This document shows, in pieces, positions 22,096 to 33,047 of a stretch of DNA of 64,000 nucleotides. The translations under genes were made by a program, and so were the position numbers. The notes beneath the pieces are model-generated. The model had not been told where the DNA came from and did not search any database. It saw only the letters and a list, made by a program, of their open reading frames with translations. Origin of the DNA: Acorus gramineus (taxonomy: Eukaryota; Streptophyta; Magnoliopsida; Acorales; Acoraceae); contig JAUJYN010000019.1 in the NCBI GenBank assembly GCA_030737835.1, positions 2,068,433 to 2,132,432 of the forward strand. Reading direction: 5' to 3'. Positions within the stretch are counted from its first letter, which is position 1. Each line of letters starts with the position of its first letter.

Positions 22096-22250
22096 CTATC
22101 GAGCGAACGCACGTTTCCATGTGGGAGGCTCCTGCGCCGATCCTGGCCTCACAGCCGTGGACACTCCAGTAGCATCCTCGCCTCTGATAGGTCCGGAAAC
22201 CTCCAAAGGTCGAGAGGGACCATGTCCGCGCTGTCCTCCACGAGGAGGCA
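22096..22250 (-). pseudogene. gag N-terminal fragment of element A
   Basis: Begins MPPRGGQRGHGPSRPLE, matching the gag starts of elements B and C, and continues to PGSAQEPPTW..RAFAR, where the frame is lost. It lies about 100 nt after the PBS, as expected for gag. The capsid and zinc-knuckle parts are missing. Confidence 0.75.
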
Positions 22251-22353
22251 TATCAGCAATCCTAAGAAAACCAGACACTAGGATCACAATACTCATATAG
22301 AAATCCTAGGACTCATCTCTACGAAAAGAAGACCATTGGCTCTGACAGGACCA

Positions 22354-22366
22354 GGCTCTGATACCA
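22354..22366 (-). promoter_or_regulatory. Primer-binding site of element A
   Basis: Minus strand reads TGGTATCAGAGCC, complementary to the 3' end of plant initiator-methionine tRNA, five bases from the 5' LTR end (22372). Confidence 0.88.
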
Positions 22367-22889
22367 ACTTTTATCACGCCCCAGGGCCGGCCGACCCTGG
22401 GACGCGACAAGTGTATATATGATATCAGTATAACAGGAGTTCAATAACATACTCACACAACAGCTAAAATGACAACAAAGACAACAAAAGCAGGGCTGAC
22501 ATAATATATACACCAATAGCGGAAGCTAAAAGACTGAATCTGTAATCCAAAAACATATTACAGACTCGATACACAATCAAATGTCCTGTGAGAGCCAATA
22601 TATACAAAGACATCCAAATACAATACAAACACGTGCCCAAGCACAGAATATAATACATACAAGCACAAGGGATGCTGATAGCCTCTGATACTCGCGGGAC
22701 GTTGCGCTACTCCGCTACTGATGAAGTCCCTCGGGGAGCTCTTCCTCCAGATCCGACTCAGATGACACTGGAGAAAATATTATGCGAGGGGTGAGCCACA
22801 CGCTCAGTGAACAGCACAACCCATGCATCACAGTTTATATTAACCATAAATAATCAACAACCAGCCACAAAGTAGCATAACATCATACT

Positions 22890-23112
22890 CCAGTGGGTCG
22901 TTACATCGCCGAACCATCATACCCTCACCCTCACCCCTCAATAGGTGACATAGGATATTGGGACTTATAATCATCCAAACACATCCATACACCCTCACCC
23001 TCACCCCTCAATAGGTGACATAGGATATTGGGACTGATAATCATCCAAACACATCCATACACATCCATACACCCTCACCCTCACCCCTCAACAGGTGACA
23101 TATATTGGGACT
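22890..23112 (-). repeat. G4/hairpin minisatellite, 3 units (A 5' LTR)
   Basis: Same unit number and spacer type as the 3' LTR of element A, with a hairpin half only in the first unit. Confidence 0.7.
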
Positions 23113-23858
23113 GACTAGGCTGTTAATCACCCTTGGTCCACCGATAGCCTCTCCTCCACACCGTAGCTTGCCTGGTCTACTCCCACATTCAGCACAGTCC
23201 GAGTCCAAGATCAGGAGGTGCCTACTGATGGGAGCCCTCTGTCAAGATAGCCTGTCTAACGCTGACGAGTCCCTACACGGATCCAACGAAGGGAAGAGAA
23301 ACAGCCTACCACACGCATATGATCCACTCGGATCCGCTGACAACACATCTCTACAACTCTAGTGTCTTGAATTCATCAGAATTCCTCCAGGGCGCATAAC
23401 CAAGATGCGGGGAACATGCATTAGTATAGACGGGAAAAGAAACCTTGGGAGGGCACCATGAGGTCCCGATATAGGACGTCCCGACAACCAAACAAGGAAC
23501 ACGGAGCACCCTAGCCCGGGTCTCAATGTTGACCTCGCAAGGCCCCTTAATATTCCCTAAGGCATGCAATAATATTACCAGTTGCATTTAATTTAACAAA
23601 TTAAACTAATAGGAGCATACAAAGGCCGAGGCTTTCCTAGCATGATAACACGGTGACAAGATGCATGGCTCTTACACAACCTAAGGGTGCAAGTCCCTAA
23701 CATACACAGTCTAGGGTAGCATGCATACTACATATCAATCATGCTTGCATGGATTACATATTTAACAGGTTAATATTAATCTATGGTGCCCCAAGGGAGG
23801 ACGGTATACGCCCAAGTGCATATAACGCCTCCCAACTGGGTTGGATTGTCCCACTCAC

Positions 23859-23894
23859 TGATAGTCGGGTCGTCGCGTGACCGTCCGTCAAGAT
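23859..23894 (-). other. Predicted 36-nt LTR exon 2 (A 5' LTR)
   Basis: 36 nt between TTGCAG and GTGAGTGG on the minus strand. Confidence 0.5.
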
Positions 23895-24937
23895 CTGCAA
23901 GACAGGGTATCAACTTGGTGAGTAAAACACACAAATACCACAAAAATACACAAAAATACACTAAAAATACCAAACACTCGGGCAACGTACATACGGCCCG
24001 TACGCACGCTAGCCCGAGCACCCCGACTCACTCCCGCACCCCGGCAACCACCCGCACGGCCACCCGCCCCCGGATGCACCGCCGCGCCCCAGCCCGCGCA
24101 CCCAGGCGCCCTGCCGAGCCCCTGCCCTCACGCCAGGACGCGCCGCCGAGCTCCCCGGGTGCACCGCGCGCTCACTGCGCCCCAGCGCAGCCGCCCGCGC
24201 GCACACCGCACGCCCCGCGCCCAGCGCCTCGCCATGCGCACACCCCACGCGCACCACCGCTCGCCTCGCCCCGCGCGCACCACCGCTCGCATCACCCACT
24301 CGACCAGCACCCCCAGCATGGCCAGCGCCCAGCACGCCCAGCACGTCCAGTGTTATATTTGTGTCACTTTTAGCCTGCTGGTAACCGTTAGAGCGTCCTG
24401 GCAGTTTTAAAAATTTTTAGGGTTTTTGGTCGGAACCGCATAATTTCAGACTGTTAGCTATCGTCTGAGCTAGAGGACTCCGATTGGAAATCTGACTGCA
24501 TATTTGGTGTCCTGGCGCCATTTTAGACCTCTCATGAAAGTTTCATCGAATTCTGGCATCGTTTGCAAAAATTTCCCAGTTCCGGGGCGTATCCGGGTTT
24601 TTAAGTCGCGCTCTACTTAAAAGGAATCAAAAAATATCTAATTACTATTCATTGTCTTCCTCGTCGAGATCTCTCTCTCCCCTCTCCGTTTTTCTTCCTT
24701 TCAAGCCCCCTAGACCCCTCAAAATCGAAAACCTAAAGCACGGGAAGTGTAGATCGGGTCCCGATCTACGCCCCGGTGCCTTCAAATCCCGATTCCGACG
24801 ACTCTAGCCTCTCCGACCTCCCCTCTCTCTCCTCTGTTTCGAGCCATTTTGAGGGCCGTGATAGATCGGGGCGTGAGAGAGCCTTTGAGAAAGGTTTCGG
24901 CGCGCGGAGAGCGTCCGGACTTCGCTCCCTCCCCTCG

Positions 24938-25921
24938 GTAAGCCCTATTTCTTCACTTTTCTTGCATAGATGTATGCTAGGAGGGTGGATCTGTGTATGA
25001 GGGGTGGTCGGCGGCTATGGATAGCCTTCGGGGGGCGGTGGAGGTGGTCGGAGGTCGGTGGGTGGTGGTTTGGGTGGTCTCGGGCTGCAGGGGGTGGTCT
25101 CGGGCTGCAGGGGGTCTTCTCGGGCAGCAGGCAGAGCAGCAGCAGCGCGCAGGCTGGGCGCGCGCGGTCATGCGCGCGTGCGTGCGCGGGCGCGCGTGCG
25201 CGCGGCGTGCAAGCTGGCGCGCGCGGGCGGCGTGCTGTGCCGGTCGTGCAGGCGTGCTGGGGGCCTCAGGCAGCGGGCAGCGAGCGCGAGGAGCTGGTGC
25301 GCGAGGTGCTGGGCGGGCTGGTGCGCGAGGAGCTGGTCGCGCAGGTGCTAGGCGTGCGTGCGCGAGGTGGTGGCCGAGCGCGGGCTGCGCGCGGAGGCGC
25401 GGCGAGGCCGTGGTGGTGCGCGCGGAGGGTGCGGCGAGGCCGTGGTGGTGCGCGCGAGGTGCGGCAAGGTGGCGGAGGCGCGTGCGAGGTGCGCGCGAGG
25501 TGCGGCAAGGCGGCGGAGGTGCGCGCGGGGCGAGGAGGCGTGCGCGAGGCGTGCGCGGGTCGCGGCAAGGCAGGGATGGTGTGCGCGGGGGGCGAGGCGC
25601 CGCGCGCGGGGGCGTGCGGGGTGCTCGCGGGCCAGCGCACGGCGTGCGGGGCGCGTGCGGGCTGCCGCGGCTGGGCTCGGTGGACGCGCGGAGCCCCGGG
25701 CGGTGCGCGGAGTGCGCGGGCTGAGGCGCGGCGGCGCGTCCGGGCGGTCGGGTGGCCGTGCGGGTGGTGGCCGGCCGTGCGGGGGGTTGTCGGAGTGCTC
25801 GGGCTAGCGTGCGTGCGGGTCGTATGCACGTTTGCCCGAGTGTTGGGAGTTTAATTATGGGTTTATGTATTTTGTAGTATTTATGGATTTTAACTCACCA
25901 TATTGATTGTCTGTCTTGCAG
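24938..25921 (+). other. Predicted LTR intron 1, GC-rich (24351 LTR)
   Basis: Donor CCTCG|GTAAGCC, acceptor CTGTCTTGCAG, branch-like TTTTAACTCACC. The core at 25140-25790 contains repeats of GAGGTGCGCGCG-like phrases. Confidence 0.55.
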
Positions 25922-25957
25922 ATCTTGACGGACGGTCGCGCGACGACCCCGATTCTG
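25922..25957 (+). other. Predicted 36-nt LTR exon 2 (24351 LTR)
   Basis: 36 nt containing the perfect palindrome GTCGCGCGAC, ending GATTCTG|GTGAGTGG. Confidence 0.58.
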
Positions 25958-27301
25958 GTGAGTGGGACAATCCAACTCAGTAGAGAGGTGTTATACGCAC
26001 TTGGGCGTATACCGACCTCTCCTGGGGCGACATGGATAAATATTACCTGCAAATAATATGTAATCCATGCTTGTGTGAATGAAAATGTAGAATGCATGCT
26101 ACCCTAGGCTTTTATGTTAGGGACTTACACCCATAGGATATGCGTATGAGCCATGCAGCATGTCCCCTGGTTTTCATGCTAGGAAACCCCGGCCTATGCA
26201 TGCGTCCTACTAGTTTAATTATTAAATTAAATGCTGGTATCTGTTAGATCGCATGCCTTAGGATAATATTATAGGGAGGAGCCTTGCGAGGTCAACGCTG
26301 AGACCCGTGTTAGGGTACTCCGTGTTCCTTGTTTGGTTGTCGGGATGTCCTGTATCGGGACCTCGGGCTGCCCTCCCAAGGTTCTAGTCCCAATAATATT
26401 ATATGTAATGATTGTATGATTGGTATAATTATTAGTATAGTTGGTAGATATTATAGGGGAGGGGCCTTGCAAGGACAGCGGTGAGACCCGGGTTAGGGTA
26501 CTCCGTGTTCCTTGTTTGGTTGTCGGGGTATCCTATAACGGGAACTCACGCCGCCCTTCCGAGTTTCTTTCCCCCAATGATATTCCAGCCTTACTGATTT
26601 TTGTACATGTTCCCGCATCTTGATGATGCACCTGGTTGAATTCAGAGGAATTCATGACATTTGAGTTGTAATGATATGTAGTCGGCGGATCCGAGTGGAT
26701 CATATGCGTATGGATAGGCTGTTCTGTTCCCTGCATTGGATCCGGTAGAGGCTACCCCCAACGTTAGACAGGGCCTTCCTGACAGAGGGCTCCCATTAGT
26801 AGGCACCTCCTGATTTGGTTTCGGACTGTGCTGAATGTGGGAGTAGACCAGGCGGCCTACGGAGTGGATGGAGAGACTATCGGTGGACCAAGGGTGACCA
26901 ACAGCCTAGTCAGTCCCAAAATCCTATGTCACCCATTGATGGGTGAGGGTGAGGGTGTAGTGGGTTGGCGATGAGCGACCTACTGGATTTGTGAATAGAT
27001 GATTATCAGTCCCAAAATCCTATGTCACCCATTGATGGGTGAGGGTGAGGGTGTAGTGGGTTGGCGATGAGCGACCTACTGGATTTGTGAATAATTGATT
27101 ATCAGTCCCAATAGCCTATGTCACCCATGGATGGGTGAGGGTGAGGGTGTGGTGGTTCGGCGAAGTACGAACCACTGGATTATGTTGTTAAGTATTGATG
27201 CCTGGATAAAATAATGGAATATTGGTAAATATTGTCTGTGATGCGTGGGTTGTGCTGTTCATTGAGCGTGTGGCTCACCACTCGTACATGTTTTTCCCCA
27301 G
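25958..27301 (+). other. Predicted LTR intron 2 (24351 LTR)
   Basis: Runs from GTGAGTGG to the acceptor TTTTTCCCCAG at 27301, with GGCTCACC upstream. Confidence 0.45.
26913..27180 (+). repeat. G4/hairpin minisatellite, 3 units (24351 LTR)
   Basis: Units start TCCCAA at 26913, 27009 and about 27105. Each has GGGTGAGGGTGAGGGTG and then a hairpin: GTGGGTTGGCGATG...CGACCTAC twice, GGTTCGGCGAAG...CGAACC once. Confidence 0.72.
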
Positions 27302-28990
27302 TGGTCACTGAGCCTGAGCTAGAGCCGGAGCAGTAGTAGGAGCTTTCCGAGGGATTTCTTCAGTAGCGGAGCAGCGCCACGTTCCGCGAGTGCCAGAGGT
27401 TATCAGCATCCCTTCTTGACTGTATGTATTTGATTTCCGTGCTTGGCACGTGTTTGTATATGTTCAGTTGTATTTGTGTATATTGGCTCTCACAGGACAG
27501 ATGATTGAGTATCGATTCTGTAGAATGTTTATTCACAGATTCAGTCTTTTGCTTCCGCATTTGGTGTATATATCATGTCAGCCTTTTGTTGCATGTGTGT
27601 CATTCTAGTTGTTTGTGTATGATATATATTATTGACCTCCTGTGTAGGCTTCTGATATGATACATACACTTGTCGCGTCCCGGGGTTGGCCAGCCCTGGG
27701 GCGTGACATCCAGCGCCCAGCACGTCCAGCGCCCAGCACGCCCAGTACACCCGCGCCTGCGCCACCCGAGCGCATTCCCGCACGCACGTCCGCGCGCACA
27801 CGCGCGCGCGCTCTGCCACTGCATGCCTGCTGCGCTGCCTGCTACGCCCGTGCTGCCATCCTGCCCGGGGCAAACTACCACCCTGCCCGTGCACCTCTAC
27901 CACCACCCACCGGCCACCAACGGCCTCCACACTCAATCCCACCCTCCTAACATGCATCTAAACATGAAAAAGAAGGAAAAACCCTTACCCAAGGAAAGGA
28001 GAGGAAAGGAAGGGAACCGGAGGATCTTCGTGCACCGAAACGCCTCCCAACGGATCTCCACCACCAAGACTTCCTCCTACCTCAAAAGGGGCTGAAAACA
28101 GGGGAGAATAGAGGGGGTTAGAGGGGGCCAAACTTGTCGGTACTCGAATCCGAGAACACCAGGGGATAGATCGGGACCGGATCTAACCTTTCTATGTTTT
28201 GAGTTTTAAGCTTCAAGCACCCTAGGTGGCTCAAAACCAAGAAAAGGAGAGAGGGGGAGAGAGAAAACTCATTTGAGAAGATGATGAATAGTGGGGGGGA
28301 CTTTTTAGATTCACTTAATATATAACCCTCACTTAGATTAGGGTTAAGAAAGGGTTAATTAGGCTTAAGAGAGGCTTTAAGTGGGATTTGACTTGGGTCA
28401 ACCCAACCACACAAAAAAACAAAAAAGGGTTGACCAAGTCATGGGCCCACTTTGACCGAGTCAACTCTCCCAATGACTTCTCGCTCGGTCAAAACCTGGA
28501 TATGCCCCGAAACTGTGAAATTTCATAAACGTTACCGGAATTCGATAAAATTTTCGTGAGTGGCTTAGAATGGCACCAGGACATATAATATGTAGTTAGA
28601 TGTTCAATCGGAGTCCTCTAGCTCAAGACGATAGCTAACAGTCCAAAATTTTAGCGGTTCCGATCGAAAAACGAAAAAAACTCAAAAACTGCCAGAATGC
28701 TCCAATGATTACCAGCAGCCTAAAAGTGACACATATATAACATTAGAGTTGTTATGATGTGTTGTCTGCGGATCCGAGTGGATCATATGCGATGGATAGG
28801 CTGTTCTGTTCCCTTCGTTGGATCCGTGTAGAGACTACCCCGGTGTTGGAAAGGCTGTCCCGTGCAGGGGCTCCCATCAGTAGGCACCTCCTGATTTGGG
28901 ATGGACTGTACTGAATGTGGGGGTGGCCAAACGGCCTACGGAGTGGGGAGAGACTATCGGTGGACCAAGGGCGACCATCAGCCTAGTCAG

Positions 28991-29150
28991 TCCCAATATC
29001 CTATGTCACCATATTGAGGGGTGAGGGTGAGGGTGTAGTGGGTTGGCGATAGCGACCCACTAGTTTGTGTAGTAAGTCCCAATATCCTTTGTCACCTATT
29101 GAGGGGTGAGGGTGAGGGTGTGGTGGGTCGGCGATGTAGCGACCCACTGG
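28991..29150 (+). repeat. G4/hairpin minisatellite, 2 units (chimeric LTR)
   Basis: Two units, each a G-quadruplex motif followed by a hairpin; the second has the perfect arms GTGGGTCG and CGACCCAC. Confidence 0.72.
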
Positions 29151-31303
29151 ATTGTGGAGTTCTTGCCACTTTGAGGCTTGTATAATGAGATTGTGGATTA
29201 ATAATATCTGGTTGTGGTTAATATAAGCTGTGATGCATGGGTTGTGCTATTCACTGAGCGTGTAGCTCACCCCTCGCATAATTATTTTCTCCAGTGTCAT
29301 CTGAGTCGGATCTAGAGGAGGAGCTCCCCGAGGGACTTCACCAGTAGCGGAGTAGCGCCATGTCCCGCGAGTTTCAGAGGCTATCAGCATCCCTTTTGAT
29401 TGTATGTGTTATATTCCGTGCTTGGGCACGCGTTTGTATATTGTTTGGATGTCTTTGTATATATTAACTCTCACAGGACATTTGATTATGTATCGAGTCT
29501 GTAGTATGTTTTTGGATTACAAACTCAATCTTTTAGCTTCCGCTATTTGTGTATATATTATGTCAGCCCTGCTTTTATCTGTGTTGTCATTTTAGCTGTT
29601 GTGTGAGTATGTTATTGAACTCCTGTTTGGACTGATATCCTATATACACTTGCCGTGTCCCGGGGGCCTGGGGCGTGACAGCTAGATATAAAATTCTCCT
29701 CGATATATTTATATGCGCATGTTAAAAACTGATAGGCCTATCTAGGATAGGCGTGGGTATGACCCGCTGTCGGGTTGTAACTTATTAGTTAGAGCGCTAG
29801 CGATGTAATCGCCCCGTGCATCCGAGCGATGCACTCGTTTGGAATTCAGGAGAATTCATTATCTTATCAGATTGTTAAGCCGGTAGTTGGGGCATGACAC
29901 CCCCCCCCTGTGTCCGAGCGACGCAACGGTGTGGGAGTACAGTAGTATTCGATATCTCGATAAGTGATTATCGAGAGTAGTTGTTTTTCCATTGGGTTCG
30001 CTTTGCAAACATGGAATGTTTACTCCCAATGTCGTCCGTGTTGAAGAGGGCCGGGTTGTAGCTGTCCTGACAGAGGGCTCCCATCTGTAGGTACCACCGA
30101 TGCATTCGGGAGCGTACTGATCGTGAGAGTGTACCAGGTAGAGGCTACCCAGGAGAGGGTTAACGAATGATATTGTGAGCGTGGAATCGTTCTCCCCTTC
30201 GTTGGATCTGATGTAGGAACTTCCCAGCGTTGGAAAAGCTGTCCTGACAGAGGGCTCCCATCCGTAGGTACCACCGAGGCATTCGGAAGCGTACTGATTG
30301 TGGGAGTATACCAGGTAGTGACTACCCGGGGAAAGGGCTACCGGTGGACCAAGGGTGTAGAGCAGTCTAAGTCTCTTCCAAAAGTCCCAAGAGTCTCCCT
30401 CTGGGAGTGAGGGTGAGGATGAGGTGAAGACACGTCGCCTCGTGACCCATTCGTTGTTCGTCCGTTCCCATAGTTGTTGGGTCCGGTCTCGTATCGATGT
30501 TTAAAGACATCGTTGGGCAGTTATCTCGATGTAGATGATCCAGTAGTGTTGCGTAGACCAGTAATCCCGGGTCTCCTCGACCAACGGTATGGTCTCTCCC
30601 CAAAAGTCCCAAGAGTCTCCCTCCGGGAGTGAGGGTGAGGGTGAGGTTGGTGATCCAATAGTGTTGTATGGACCAGTAATCCCGGGTCTCCTCGACCAAC
30701 GGTATGGTCTCTCCCCAAAAGTCCCAAGAGTCTCCCTCCGGGAGTGAGGGTGAGGGTGGGGTTGGTCGCGCCGCCGCGTGACCCTGTTATCCAGGGGTTT
30801 CCACCCATGTTTACCTTGAAAGGAAATTGTTTATGTATTGAACTGTTGTATGGTGATTGGTTTTCAGCCACTCACTGAGCTTGTAGCTCACCCCTCGCAT
30901 ACTGTTTCTTTTCAGGGGCAGTGTTGGGCGTGGAGTTGGAGCTTTCCTATGGCGTGGTCTTATGGGCGTGGAGCGTTCTTCCGGTGGGTGGCGAGTGCGA
31001 GGCTGTCAGCAGTCCTAGAGTCATTGTATGTATTGTAAATCGTGCATGTGGCACAGGTTGTATTTTCTTTGGTCTAGACTTGGCTCTCACAGGACAATGA
31101 TTGTGTATTCGAGTCTGTAATAATGTTTTTGGTTTACAGACATTGTTTATGTATTATGCTTCCGCTTTTCAGTCAGTTATCATTATCCTTGCTTTGCCAC
31201 CTTGTGTGTTGTTGTTGGAGTCTTTATTGACCTCAGGTATTGATAGCTGATATTTTATTATTGCCACGTCTCGGGGACGGCCCCCCTGGGGCGTGACACA
31301 ATC

Positions 31304-31558
31304 AAACTCTCTCATCTTGTTGAGGTCTTTCAAATATTGAAATGAGGCCCACCCGATAGCGTGACCACTGTTTGTGTAGAATTAATAATCCCACAAACAA
31401 GTATAGGCAGCACAACCTTGTGAAATCTTTCAGATCATGGCTCGTATCTCCCTCCAGTGCAATGAGCAGTTGATCTTCGATGTATGGGGCGTTAGGTCTG
31501 CTCACTGACCTAAACTTTCTCTTTACAAATGGCGTGTTCAGTTTGGTGCCGTAGTTCA
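31304..31558 (-). pseudogene. Exon of interrupted plant-mobile-domain-like gene
   Basis: Minus-strand exon after a good acceptor (TTTTCTTACAG). It reads on from the exon at 31626-31968 with matching phase. Visible parts are NYGTKLNTPF, CLYLFVGLLI and WSRYRVGLIS. A TGA at 31302-31304 sits next to the LTR insertion point; reading one base over gives an FDW motif that continues at 11811, so a 1-2 base indel is likely. The LTR at 11812-31298 landed inside this exon. Confidence 0.6.
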
Positions 31559-31625
31559 CTGTAAGAAAATTCAAACTAACACATTAATCACGACATTACA
31601 TTTTGAACAATTATCAGTAATATAC

Positions 31626-31968
31626 CTTTAACTTCCTTTCTTCCAGATTTGATGCCCAATATAATGTCAATTTCTATTGAAGTCATCTTCAAAGCCTTGC
31701 CTCCAATCTTGAAAGACTTAGAGACTGGATCATAACATTGTATTATCTGCAGAGAATCTGCATCGTTCTTTTTCCCCTGTCTATAGTCATATTTCTTGTC
31801 TAATAAACTCTTGAACAGATTCCAAAATGGTGTTGCTTGGAGCATCTTCACATGCTTTTCCTTTAGGTTGAGCTTCGAAAATATCTGATAGACTCTATAC
31901 AAGGATGACTTGAAATGTGGTTGAATTGATTTTCCCTTTTTCTTTGCAGATTTGCCTGTCTTTTTGGT
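31626..31968 (-). pseudogene. Exon of interrupted plant-mobile-domain-like gene (N-terminal part)
   Basis: Bounded by acceptor TTACATAG at 31969 and donor AAAG|GTATATT at 31625. About 114 codons with a Lys-rich start, then LYRVYQIFSKLNLKEKHVKM, TPFWNLFKSLL, and KIGGKALKMTSIEIDIILGI. The F..L..K....M...PFW..F and IGG..L.MT..E...ILG pattern is that of plant DUF1985/plant-mobile-domain proteins, often linked to Ulp1 proteases and Mutator-like elements. The family is assigned by pattern memory, not search. Confidence 0.6.
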
Positions 31969-32966
31969 CTATGTAAAAGTATGAACATTATTATAAATAG
32001 ATTGTTACATTTGATATTAGTGTGACATTTATACATCATCACACACATATTTGTTAATGTTTTCATTCAAACAAATGTAACAATATCATAGCTTTTACCA
32101 ATCTAACATTCAATCAATGCATATTTTTTCACATAAAAATAATCCTCAATTATTTTGTTACATTCTTATGAAGCGATAAACAATTAAATGTAATATTTTC
32201 AAGATTCATGCTGCAATGTAACCGACAATAAAAAGCTTCTTGGCTTTTTCAACAACAAATATAAACAGAATAAATAACTAATGTTACATTTGATATTTTT
32301 ACAAATGGATTGTTACATGTTATCTTTAGCATAGAACATCGAAACGTCATTGAATGTTACATTTTCAAATTTTGTTACATATTTTTGATGCACACAATGT
32401 AACATTCAAGTATCGTTAACATTTTGAGGTATAAAATGTACGAATGTCATATTTCCAATTTTACTATCAATAATAGTTACATTCTTTGTGAAACCTTCCA
32501 AAACCTAATCCAAAACCTAATATAATTTGTTACAGTTTACTCTGAGAATTGCAGTATATGATTTTTTTCGAATCACTAGTTCAAAAAAACCAAGCCATTC
32601 GATCAAAAATTGAAAAATCACAATTGGAAAAGATAAGAAACAAGAGTTCTTACTGCTCTTCGTCATTTTTTCTTGATTTGATGATCCAATCCCTCCAGAA
32701 GAAAGAGACGATTCGAATTGCAGAGTGTCGAAGGAACGATTTAGGGTTTTATCCCCTTTTTTCGATCGAATGTGATTATTTGGGGGTCGAGGGAATTTCA
32801 AAGCTCATTTTGGCTCATCGAAAGAGACGGTGTGTTTAATTCGTGGACGTCAAACCGGGATTGTTTTGGATTCGCGCGTGTGTTTTCGAGTAGTATTTAT
32901 GGGAGGGTATAATCGGTTTTTGCTTTGTTACCCTTTTTGAAAAGTGAAAAAACAAAACAATGACAG
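31969..32966 (-). other. 5' region of the interrupted gene: AT-rich intron and promoter
   Basis: 31969-32530 is AT-rich and packed with TGTTACATTT-type motifs on both strands, probably intron. A first exon may start at an ATG near 32668 (minus; MTKSS) followed by donor-like A|GTAAGAACTC, but its phase does not fit the next exon, so the start is unresolved. 32700-32960 looks like leader/promoter. Confidence 0.35.
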
Positions 32967-33036
32967 GTTGACACCTCATGGGGTTCGTGAGTGGGGCTTA
33001 TATTTTGGAGCCTGGGTATCACCACTGATATATTCA
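32967..33036. repeat. Terminal-like block (copy a) of a DNA-transposon-like element
   Basis: Contains CACCTCATGGGG, GAGTGGGGCTTATAT, GCCTGGGTA and CACTGATATATTC. An inverted relative lies at 53465-53548 and a direct relative at 51965-52050. It sits just outside the promoter side of the interrupted gene, as a transposon end would. Confidence 0.4.
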
Positions 33037-33047
33037 ATAATGATTTT

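Larger units (their letters stand above)
24351..27708 (+). mobile_element. Solo LTR inside element A 5' LTR
   Basis: Starts TGTTATATTTGTGTCAC and ends GGGGCGTGACA, 3,358 bp. TSD TCCAG lies at 24346-24350 and 27709-27713. It is inserted in the GC-rich intron 1 of element A's 5' LTR in opposite orientation. Intron 1 24938-25921, exon 2 25922-25957, intron 2 25958-27301, three minisatellite units 26913-27180. Confidence 0.93.
15067..28742 (-). mobile_element. Element A: Ty3/gypsy (Tekay-like) element with both LTRs
   Basis: Minus-strand element: 5' LTR 22372-28742 (split by a solo LTR), PBS 22354-22366, internal region 18119-22371, 3' LTR 15067-18118. Own LTR lengths are about 3.01 and 3.05 kb. 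The internal region has the gag N-terminus, an LTR-derived block, an RT stub, a second decayed RT/integrase stretch and a better preserved integrase plus chromodomain. It is defective and has no full polyprotein. A clean TSD is not seen (CATGG left, TTAGA right); the target was the GAATTC...CATGACATTAGAG part of the chimeric LTR. Confidence 0.85.
22372..28742 (-). repeat. 5' LTR of element A, split by a solo LTR
   Basis: Own sequence is 22372-24350 plus 27714-28742 (about 3.0 kb). The terminal base pair nearest the PBS is mutated (TATCACG for TGTCACG). Exon 2 at 23859-23894, intron 1 from 23895 to 27988 (interrupted), intron 2 at 22768-23858, TATA-like TTATATATTAAG at 28314-28325, minisatellite at 22890-23112. 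Confidence 0.88.
12979..29680 (+). mobile_element. Chimeric LTR (type-2 front, type-1 back) holding element A
   Basis: Starts TGTTGTGCCTGTGTCATTTGG at 12979 and ends GGGGCGTGACA at 29680. Its own sequence is 12979-15066 plus 28743-29680 (about 3.0 kb). From 12979 to about 13900 it matches type 2 (same leader, CCAAAG|GTGAGC donor at 13800). From about 14360 onward it matches type 1 (CTTGACGGACGGTCGCGCG exon 2, type-1 terminus). The flanks CACAT (left) and GCTAG (right) do not match, unlike nearly all other insertions here. Two minisatellite units lie at 28991-29150. Confidence 0.65.
11812..31298 (+). mobile_element. Type-2-related solo LTR interrupting the host gene
   Basis: Starts TGTTATGCCTGTGTCATTTGG at 11812 and ends CTGGGGCGTGACA at 31298. 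TSD CAATC lies at 11807-11811 and 31299-31303. Its own sequence is 11812-12978 plus 29681-31298 (about 2.8 kb); the rest is nested insertion. The 5' part resembles other type-2 LTRs up to a donor-like TTTCG|GTAAGG at 12715. Unlike every other copy it lacks a recognisable GC-rich stretch and TTGCAG/36-39-nt exon. The 3' part carries GGATCC modules and three G-rich units (30380-30790). Confidence 0.85.

Noticed and set aside
32517..32801. 94-codon minus-strand frame as a complete small gene
   Set aside because: It spans a probable leader, a short first exon and intron sequence; its C-terminal half is hydrophobic intron translation with no conservation seen.
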